This document shows positions 56,230 through 64,000 of a stretch of 64,000 nt of DNA, piece after piece. The translations under genes and the position numbers were made by a program. How positions within the stretch are numbered: the stretch's first letter is position 1; each line of letters begins with the position of its first letter. The notes under the pieces were generated by a model that was given only the letters and a program-made list of their open reading frames with translations, had not been told where the DNA came from and searched no databases. The DNA is from Ctenosaura bakeri (taxonomy: Eukaryota; Chordata; Lepidosauria; Squamata; Iguanidae). Location of the stretch: NCBI GenBank assembly GCA_948474755.1, contig CAOLHI010000648.1:310001-374000 (forward strand). Reading direction: 5' to 3'.

Positions 56230-58065
56230 TATTGAAGTTGATTTGATGGAAGTTAACAACAACATATGCCTTGTTGTTGTTTTTCCTGTTGTTGCTGTTG
56301 TTGCCAAGTTTGGAATTCTGTTCCTCTCATGTGCAACTACCCCACCTCCAAAATCTATCTACCTCTTGCGCGCCCCCCTCCCTGACTATATAGTGGCTGG
56401 TGGAGAGTGGGCAAAGGCTGAGAAGCGTCTGACTATAGCCAGACACAAAACAATGAAAGCCATCCTCTTGGATCTCTGGAGGTCCTGGAAGATGATGTCA
56501 TTGTTATGCATCTTGCCATAGGCACATAAGCAGATGTTTCTCAGTCATCCTTTATTTTTCACCAGCTAGTACATGGCCATGTAGTGGGCAGAAGAAGAAG
56601 TTATGTCGTGTGGGAAGGGGGAGATACATCTTTATCCCACCGGCAGAACTTTACGATATGTTCCCTGATGCAGCTTCTTGGCCATGGTTCTCTCTGTGCT
56701 GCATCTACTGAATTGGATGGGTGCAAATGGTGAAAATTTCGTTTCATTTCTCTGATTGAAGTGTTCATCCAGATTTCAAATGTCTTGATATCCAGGACAA
56801 AATAACTCCAGTTTTCTTAAAAATCTGAGCACAAGTGAAAAATAGAATGTGGGCAAAAGTGAAACTGTCAGATTTCTCCATCTCTATTCAACAAAATATA
56901 AGATGTACCACCCTGAGCTCAGAAAAGATGCTCATATCTGATGTAACTGAAGTTATTCCCTTTCTTTTTAAAGGGAGCATATATGTAGGCAATTCGTCTA
57001 GATATTGCTCAAACAATTGAAGGCACAGCACGTGTGTGTGCGGGGAGAGGCAATGATATCCACGCAGCAGGATATCAATAGATTTCTATCTTTCAGTGAT
57101 GTTGTATTAAATCACTTTTATGTTTTCTTTTTTACACATCATTAATTATTTGATATCCATCCCAAAGACAAAAATAGACCTGGCTATCTATGCTCTTCCA
57201 AAATAAAGTAGAAATGAGCACAGAATTCCATTTCCATTGACAAAAGCTGGGTTCTATAAATCAGACCAATGTAACTATATGTTGATAAAGTTATTTTATT
57301 CGCACTAGTCAAAACAGGAAATATGTGTGTAATCATACTTTGAGTAAATCCATTAAAAATCAATAAGACTTGCTAGTCATGAGTCATGACAATGTCAGCA
57401 TCCAGCACATTTCCCTTTGCTTTCAATGACTTTCTAGGCATTAACACACCCATCTGTTGGTATATTTACTACTAAACTCATGCTAGCTAAGGTTGCCAAT
57501 CAGCTGGAAAATAAAATGTCCTGCCAGTTTTTAGTGTGTTTTTTTAGGACAGTCACCAGAGAAACAAGGGGCAAGGCTATGACTCTGAATCTACTCCCCC
57601 CCAAAAAATAGTTTTCAGAACTCCAGGTGAGCTCTCTTCCAGATCTTCTTCAAATTTGTATTTTGCTCACAGTTCTGCCCCAAACTGATTGGCACCATGT
57701 CTACACAGGCCATAATTTTTGCAATCTGCTCAATTACTATCACTCCCAAAATTGGCTCAGTTCTTCCCCCCTCAAGCCCCCTGAGATACCAGGGTAGCTG
57801 CTTTTGAGGATTGGCACCACAAGACATCATGGGTAGTAAAGTGATTTGGAAGACATCAATAAACCAGTGGAAATAGGATGTAGCCACAACTTCAATATCA
57901 GATATTCCACCAGTCATTACTCTAGACCATTCCGAGCTGAGATGTATCAGAAATTAACTTTGTCAAGGTTTTTGGCATGGATTTTCCAGAACTCCATGTT
58001 CTGGACTGAGTGCAGAAATGGACACAATTTGTAGTAAGAAACTTGTAAATTTCAGGGCTTATGAA
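56230..58065. other. no gene or recognised repeat
   Basis: ORFs of 99 residues (56,222-56,521) and 100 residues (57,615-57,917, minus) have no domains. Nothing repeated elsewhere in the window was recognised. Confidence 0.4.
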
Positions 58066-58069
58066 ACAT

Positions 58070-58205
58070 TCCATTTTTTTAAATGGACATTTAAATACAT
58101 TTAAATTTATTTAAATTTAAAAATTTAAAATTTAAAAAATTTAAAAAATTAAAAAAAATTAAAAAAATTAAAATTAAATTTAAATGGACATTTAAATAAA
58201 CATGG
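58070..58205. repeat. AT-rich low-complexity tract
   Basis: Variants of ATTTAAATTTAAAATTTAAA over about 130 bp. The sequence GGACATTTAAAT occurs at both edges (near 58,085 and 58,187), suggesting local duplication. Confidence 0.85.
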
Positions 58206-58209
58206 ACAT

Positions 58210-59735
58210 ATTTGAAAACTTTGCAGAAATGATACTGAGTACCTTTTAAAAACATACACAAACACATTTTAGACTATGGGACTGCATACCCACCAATGCA
58301 TTTCTAACATGACAATTTGGAAAAATATATACAAAAATACAGACAGCTTTCTTCATCCCATTAAAAACCTTACAATATCTGTGTGCTGAGCTAGCATAGC
58401 ACTGACTTGGAACCACCATGGCAAATTCTCACATCCTTGTTTCCAGTTTTCTCATAGGGTTATAAAAATATGGTGTGTTTTTTTTAAGGTTTAAAGAGAT
58501 TTTTTTTAAAAAATGAATTGTTTAGTTCTGTGCCATTTTCCCCATTCTGCTTGTTGAAATCATGTAAAACATAAATTCCTACAGTAGTAACATGAGCAAA
58601 TAGAACATGAGCAAATGAGACAACTAGATTTCAGATGGAAAGAGCCTTCCAATAGCATATCTTCATTTTCAAAGCTGACTCAAATATGCCATTTAAAAGT
58701 AGCTGCTGTAAAAGTAATTTCAGATTATGACCTCTCTTTTGAAGCCCCAAAGAAGCCAATTCAGAGCTGTAGCTTAGCAAATCTCGCCTTTTCAACAAAA
58801 TACTTCCAGGTTCTAATTTGTACATGGAACTGCCACACCAATAGTATATGTCAACAGCAATAATGAACATTGCTGAGACAAGTTATTTTGGAGTTTACAA
58901 CTCTTCAAATCCCTCAGACATTGAGAATATTTTCCAGTCTCTGATAAGACATGTTAGGTTCCGTAAAAGTGACAAGTGACTCCCATAGAACCGTTTTTGA
59001 GAAATGCATTTATAGTGACACATCACAGCCAATGCTGAAGTTTCTAAATACCGATGGGATATTTTCAGTTAAGTACAGAGGTGGTATAAAACTATAAAAT
59101 AGGCTTTTCAGGAAAAAGAAAATAGCTGAACATTACAAGCAATGATGTTTCTGAAGTTTCTTTTACCCTCCTCTCCCCATTTCTTACAGAGTTTGTGTAT
59201 GGGCACAAAGCCACCCAATGGGAGTTCAGTTGTACACTTAACACTGGCTTTCTTCATAAACAAAGATAAAAGATGTACAGTGCAAGCACCCATAATAATA
59301 TATAATTCTTAGAACAAGCGAATAAACTCAGTAATTAAGTAGACGAAGCCTGTTACCACTGAAGTGAGCTGGAAGAGTGACACTTAAGCCCACACACAGG
59401 CAGTTTTAGAATAATTAGTGCTTACAAACCCCCTGTATGGTAGGTTACCAAAGGGCATCTGAATGACATGATTGAAGAGCTAGTCAAGAGAGCTTTGCCG
59501 GGGTATTTTTGGTTTGGGATCATCAAACTTCAAAGCATGCTAATTGTGCAGCATTGGGAGAGTCAGGAAGTGAATGAGTGAAGGGTTACTCATAGAAAGA
59601 TAGAACTGGAGAACCGCCAGTGGATGATGCAGCTGAACCTCCTCACTGGCAAAAGGGACATCAACATAAAGCTTCCTTAAGTAGCTACTTATCTGAACTT
59701 TTCTTGAAAGCCCTGAAGGAAAGCAATGAAATCAG
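58210..59735. other. unique AT-rich DNA, no gene
   Basis: Two short ORFs overlap on opposite strands near 58,615-58,870. No domain, splice structure or repeat signature. Confidence 0.4.
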
Positions 59736-59739
59736 ACTA

Positions 59740-59762
59740 TCTTGTGTGTGTGTGTGTGTGTT
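59740..59762. repeat. (GT)n microsatellite
   Basis: About ten GT units. Confidence 0.9.
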
Positions 59763-60084
59763 GAATGGTGGTTTTTTTTTATAATTTTTAAAAATAATTA
59801 CAGAAGTAAAAGATAGCTATATTGTGAAAAAAGAAAAAAAGGAGAGAGAGGGGATCAGAATTGATAATAATTGCTTGCATTCATACATGTAAGAAAAATA
59901 AAATAAAAACTTCCTCCTGAGTGTTGTTAGGTTGTTCTATTAAATATATAAGTATAGATTTTTAACAATTTTTAAGTTACTTGTCTAATTCTAACATAAG
60001 TCTATTTTAACCGTATCTTTATATAATATTCAAAAAGAATTAACCTTTAATCTGAAAAAGCAGCTACCAGTGATATATTTAAGT

Positions 60085-61250
60085 CTTTGAAATCAAGTCA
60101 AGTCTCAAGTCTCTCCCTTCATATCTCAAGTCGAGTCTCAAGACCTTGCAAGATACTTTCAAGTCAAGTCTCAAGCCTGTGAGCCAACTTTATACCCCAG
60201 AGCTGAATAAAGTCATTTTTCATGGTTTAAGCAGAGTCAGCCCTCCACTTTTTTGATTTTGCCATCTGCAGCTTCAGAATAGGATCCTTCTTACTTTCCA
60301 TTGGTAAAGCTGGAGGCTTTTTCAGAAGTGGGGAATAGGATACTTCTTATTCCCCATTACTGAAGTTTCAAGATCTTTAGAAGGAAGCATCCTTCCTCCT
60401 CAAACCCATTGCCTAACACATTTTCTGTTCCCCTCTAAGATACGTGCCCTGCACTCTGGGCACCAGTCTTGCCTTCTGCTCCTAGGAAAAGTTTTAGAAA
60501 GCTCCTCCCATATGTAGCAGGGACAGGCTGCTGAGCAGACCTCAACCCCATCTCAAGCCCGTTGCCTAACCCATTTGCTGTTCCCTCTGAGAAATGTGTC
60601 ATGTGACCAGTAGGTTGTAAGGTTTCTAGATGCATGTGTTATGTTACTGAACCAAGGGTAGCAAGTCAATCACTAAAAATATGCAAGTCTCAAGTTGAGT
60701 TGAGTCAGTGGCCTTTTCCGCATTTTATTTTTAAAATGGGGCAGCACGTCCTCCGCTGAGGATGTTTGCACTTGGGGGCGAACTGGGTCCAGACTACTTA
60801 CTGTATGTCCGGACTTCAGCCCGCTCTGGAACGCCCAGAACTGGTGGTTCACTGTGCTATTGAAAGACTGATTTAAAGAGGACTTTCAATAGCCCGGCGC
60901 GCCCCAGTCCGTTGCTGCGCTAAGTGTAGATCTGCAGGCTCACGCCAGCGCGAGGCTGCGGATCTTCCGGGGGTGGGCTTCCAGCTGGCGAGCTTCTCCG
61001 GTTGGTGAAGAGCCTCCACCAACCGGAAGCCTCCATTTTCGTCTCCGGAGAGCGTGTAGCGCCGGCATGCGCTGCTCCGGATCATCGTGGATCGTCGGGG
61101 GAGCGTGCCAGTTCGGTGAGTAACGGACTGCCCTGTTTTTCCCCCAAAGTGCGGAAAAGCCCAGTGTGTAATTTTTGCCAAGTCAAGTCCAAGTCTACTC
61201 ACTCAAGTGTCTTAAGTCTGACTTGAGCCCACGTCAATTGACTCGAGTCT
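60085..61250. repeat. CAAGTC/CTCGAGTC-rich repeat, interrupted by a MITE
   Basis: Degenerate runs of TCAAGTCAAGTCTCAAGTCT occur at 60,085-60,175 and 60,683-60,709, and again at 61,178-61,250 in forms like CTTGAGCCCACGTC and GACTCGAGTC. Between the first two is about 0.5 kb of ordinary DNA. The family of the unit is unknown. It separates the ORF2 end of the L1 from its 3' UTR. Confidence 0.55.
60710..61162 (-). mobile_element. GC-rich MITE family B, complete
   Basis: It opens GGCCTTTTCCGCATTTT and closes AAGTGCGGAAAAGCCC, with AGT on both sides (60,707-60,709 and 61,163-61,165). Length 453 bp. It is in the same orientation as the 18,207 copy, sharing GACGTTTGCACTT-like, GGGTCCAGACTACTT, TGTCCGGACTT, CTTTCAATAGC and GATCTTCCGGGGG. 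It has extra sequence (GGCTTCCAGCTGGCGAGCTT) absent from 18,207 but present in the 31,690 copy. Confidence 0.9.
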
Positions 61251-61689
61251 ACATCATTGCCAGCTACTGTTGATCCAGAAAAAATGTTTCTGAGATAATT
61301 AATCAACAGTTCCCAAGTTTTTAAGTATTTATCTATAGAGCCCTCTCTTATTAAGACTGTCAATTTATCCATAGCTGCCATATCCATTACCTTTAATATC
61401 ATTCCTCTATTGTTGGTATTACCTCCGACTTCCAATTTTTAGCAAATAGCAGCCTAGCCATCATAGAAAACATGGTTCTTCCATATTCTTTTTCTAAGCT
61501 ATCATCTGTCATTGCTCTGAACTGTGGTTTTGGAGAGAACAGCTAAAGTACTGAAATTCTGTGACAGACTGTGCATTCTGCGCATGTGAAAGTTCTCACA
61601 TAATTAACTAATAATTACAGCAAAGGTTCTTGTACAAACTACCACTGAGGAGTTACGTCTGAGACTTGGGAAAACCTTTTCCAGCCAGT

Positions 61690-61812
61690 ATAGACTATAT
61701 GATGAGAATGTATTGCCCTCCAGAACTTGTAGGGCTGTGACTCCAAACATCTCCCATCACTGGCTCTCAATAATACCTGGAAGCCCACACATTCCTCACC
61801 CCTGATGAGAAT
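61690..61812. repeat. hAT-like fragment
   Basis: TATTGCCCTCCAGAACTTGT then TCTCCCATCACTGGC and the end AGCCCACACATTCCTCACCC (reverse complement GGGTGAGGAATGTGTGGGCT) fit a small hAT element with a damaged left end. Confidence 0.5.
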
Positions 61813-61858
61813 ATTAGCGGATGATATTGGCCATCAACCAAATCAGTGACTTAAATTC

Positions 61859-61970
61859 TATTGTTAGTCTTGACTAGAGCAAACCCATTAAATCAAGGGG
61901 ATTTTCCTATGTGTTGACTTACCATTTAAGAATTGATTAAATGGGTCTTCTCAAACGGGGACTAACCAAC
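61859..61970. mobile_element. palindromic repeat family D, copy 3
   Basis: ATTGTTAGTCTTGACTAGAG then CATTAAATCAAGGGGATTTT, and GATTAAATGGGTCTTCTCAA then GGGGACTAACCAAC. The arms complement each other with mismatches. Confidence 0.6.
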
Positions 61971-62273
61971 AGGAAGCTACCCAATATATGATAGCCTTTC
62001 AGGATAAATGGGAACTGATTCTTCAGGCAAGTAGAGAGTGTTAATTTGAGAACGAACTTCTCTAAGGTATGCCATAAAGTGACAGATGTAAACCTTCTTA
62101 CTTAACCCCACCCTGATTTTTTTCTATCAACAGTACAGAAAGAATATGCGGCTGACTCTTCCCCTGTTTCTTTTCAATGTATTGACAAATATTTAAAAAC
62201 TCTCAGCTTGCCTCCTCTTTGAAACAGCAGTGGCAGTTCATCTGTTGCTGTGAGGGTGGTGTATCCACCTTGA

Positions 62274-62466
62274 GGCCATTTCCACCCTACACTGTTATAG
62301 TGCTATTATTCCAGTTTCAACATCCTGTGGAATCCTGGGGGTTGTAGTTTACTTAGGCCAAAGAGCCTAAGAGAATTCTGAGAATTCTACACTGTAACCA
62401 CCAGTATTCTATAAGGGTGTTGAAAGTGGAATAATAGCACTACAACAGTCTAGTGAAGAAATGGTC
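62274..62466. mobile_element. palindromic MITE family A, long-loop form
   Basis: It begins GGCCATTTCCACCC and ends GAAGAAATGGTC. The left flank is TGA and the right flank TCA, one change apart. The arm words CCAGTTTCAACATCCTGTGG and GTGTTGAAAGTGGAATAATA pair. The loop is partly deleted. Confidence 0.88.
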
Positions 62467-62847
62467 TCAGTTTTACAGTTGCTTTTCCCACAGCTTTTCA
62501 AGGTATATAGGGTCATGCAAGTACTGGATTCTAGTTCTGATAGAAGTTTGTCTTTGGGAGAACTCCCATATAAGCCAGAGCCATTGTGAGAGGAGAAGCT
62601 GGAAAACTGAAAATAGATTCACTGCTCTACAGTGAGGGTCCAATCTTTTAGTGAACTTTTCACCAATGTTGAGTTCTGTCAGCCTGTTCTAGCAGTTGCT
62701 GCTTTCTAAACTCTAGTCTTTACCATCTTGTAGCTCTTCTGAGTCTTTTGCAATATGACAATGTTTCCAGGCTCTTTTCCATAGCATATAGTATTCTATA
62801 GAACTGTGAATCCTATGCTAAAAATGAGAATATTGACTACTGAGAAC

Positions 62848-63010
62848 AGCCTGGTGAGCATTAGATTACAACCTTGGAGACCATGGCCGTGGAAATCCAC
62901 TGGGTGACCTTGGGCATATCACACACTCTCAGCCCCAGAAAACTCCATGATAGGTTTGCCTTAGGTTCATCATAGATTGGAAATTACTTGAAGGTGCACA
63001 ACTACAAATG
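62848..63010 (+). repeat. tRNA-derived SINE, head truncated
   Basis: GTGAGCATTAGATTACAACC, TTGGAGACCATGG, CACTGGGTGACCTTGGGCAT, CTCTCAGCCCCAGAAAA, TGATAGGTTTGCCTTAGG, and GAAATTACTTGAAGGTGCAC. Confidence 0.8.
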
Positions 63011-63319
63011 AGTGGATAGTCAAAATCCTCCTTGAAACATGTCACTAAGTCTCATGTTTCCAAGTATCTGATGGTTTCTAGAACACAATCCTGTTATACA
63101 AAACTGGAATGGGACTAGCTTTCTCAGGCCATAGTGTCATTCACCCACATTGGCTCATGTCCAGTATTTCATCACAGAGATCCTCCCTTGATTAAAATTA
63201 TGGATGTACTTCTTTGCTAATTTAATTTTTGAAAGAATCAATGAGTAATTTTAGCAATTCTTCTTCCTACTGTGAGAAAGTTTTTGAAAACTGCACTACT
63301 TTCAAAGACTATTCAGAAT

Positions 63320-63536
63320 TCAGGATTTATTCTGTGTAAAACTCACATGGGCTCTTTTTTGGTGCAAAAAATATAAACACAAGTAAGAAAAATTGATTGG
63401 TGGAAAAAAAGATACTTTTCTGGACAGAAATTTTATTTTTCTTGAAGAAAATGCTGTTTATTTTGCAGAAAAATGCTGTTTTCTGTGGGGAAAAAAGTGT
63501 CAGAGGCAATATTGCGCAGAAAAAGTCACGAACTAA
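63320..63536. mobile_element. AT-rich palindromic repeat family E, uninterrupted copy
   Basis: TCAGGATTTATTCTGTGTAA and AACTCACATGGG open it, and AATATTGCGCAGAAAAAGTC with ACGAACT close it. These match the two arms that flank the 23.6-25.9 kb nest. The interior is A/T-rich with repeated TTTTCTG and CAGAAAA words. ORFs of 60 and 88 residues are compositional. Confidence 0.65.
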
Positions 63537-63539
63537 GAT

Positions 63540-64000
63540 AATTCCCTTTTTCAGTTTTCTCAGTTCTCAAGAAACATGTTTAACACTTTTAAAAAAGATC
63601 CAATTTTTGAATATTCTTTTTATCCCTCTGTCAAAATTTGATGCTACTGCATTCCATGAATAGACAAATGCTAGACCCATGCTGATGATAAATCTCTGGT
63701 GGATGTCAAACTGTATTTGAATCCCTGATTCTGCAGGATGCCATTTTAATTTTCCAAAAATGTGATCTCTCAGTATTTCTACTTCTGGTGTACTGAAGGT
63801 TTGAAGAAACATGGCCATAGTCACCACAAAAACATGGCCACTGAGAATCAGAACCGATGCACTGCATCTTAGAAAAATGAAATGGTTGTCATAACTATGG
63901 TCACCCAAGGGACTGGGTCGTGGCCATGGGTCTGACGACTATCCTAGGGTAGGTTGTAAAGTTAATTTTAGGTGTTGGAAGGTGTTTTGTTGCTACATTT
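63540..64000. other. no gene recognised at the window end
   Basis: A 113-residue minus ORF (63,567-63,908) has no domain I recognise. Its composition is ordinary. It is left unannotated. Confidence 0.4.

Larger units (their letters stand above)
59771..61520 (-). mobile_element. L1 LINE 3' part, antisense, interrupted
   Basis: The left edge is T-rich (GGTTTTTTTTATAATTTTTA), the A tail in reverse, followed by an AT-rich 3' UTR to about 60,080. On the minus strand, 61,436-61,520 encodes ARLLFAKNWKSEVIPTIEE and, after a one-base frame change, 61,199-61,435 encodes MDMAAMDKLTVLIREGSIDK then YLKTWELLINYL, the L1 ORF2 C-terminus. The span from about 60,085 to 61,250 is a later CAAGTC-rich insertion that itself carries a MITE. 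Confidence 0.75.

Overview
This is vertebrate nuclear DNA, most probably from a squamate reptile and more likely a lizard than a snake. I found no host protein-coding exon, tRNA, rRNA or CRISPR that I can defend. The window reads as intergenic or deep intronic sequence packed with transposable elements. The squamate call rests on four things seen together: a Sauria-type SINE, an RTE/BovB LINE, CR1 and L1 LINEs, and many tRNA-headed SINEs ending in an ACAACAACAA-like tail. All family names come from memory of repeat families, not from a database search.

Layout. 0-9 kb holds a dispersed repeat, two related ERV-type LTRs (3,863-4,775 and 5,860-6,748, the second with a clean 4-bp target duplication), small hAT-like elements and old CR1 pieces. 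9-23 kb holds palindromic MITEs, a CR1 piece, a GC-rich MITE, a Tc1/mariner-type MITE and much unassigned AT-rich DNA. 23.6-25.9 kb is a deep nest: a palindromic element contains a GC-rich MITE, which contains an LTR, which contains a second copy of the same MITE family, which carries an expanded GC-rich minisatellite. 27-40 kb is mainly SINEs, palindromic MITEs (two inserted inside other repeats) and microsatellites. 40.8-49.1 kb holds an antisense CR1 3' end, a decayed element with an SGNH hydrolase-like domain, and an almost full-length CR1 LINE preceded by six tandem copies of a ~260-bp unit that look like a monomeric 5' promoter array. 53.3-56.2 kb is an RTE/BovB-like LINE split by a 5'-inverted L1 with a 17-19 bp target duplication. 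59.8-61.5 kb is an antisense L1 split by a CAAGTC-rich repeat and a GC-rich MITE.

The main biological signal is one group of non-autonomous DNA transposons. Three sequence-distinct families (a ~180-195 bp palindrome, a ~400-455 bp GC-rich element, and a ~0.9 kb element with a minisatellite core) share a terminus close to GGCCNTTTYCGCA and make 3-bp target duplications at nine sites I could read. This suggests one transposase source, which is not in the window. The second notable signal is the tandem-monomer 5' region of the CR1 element. All LINE reading frames here are broken. Part of the CR1 (about 46.53-46.76 kb) looks like poor-quality consensus rather than natural decay.
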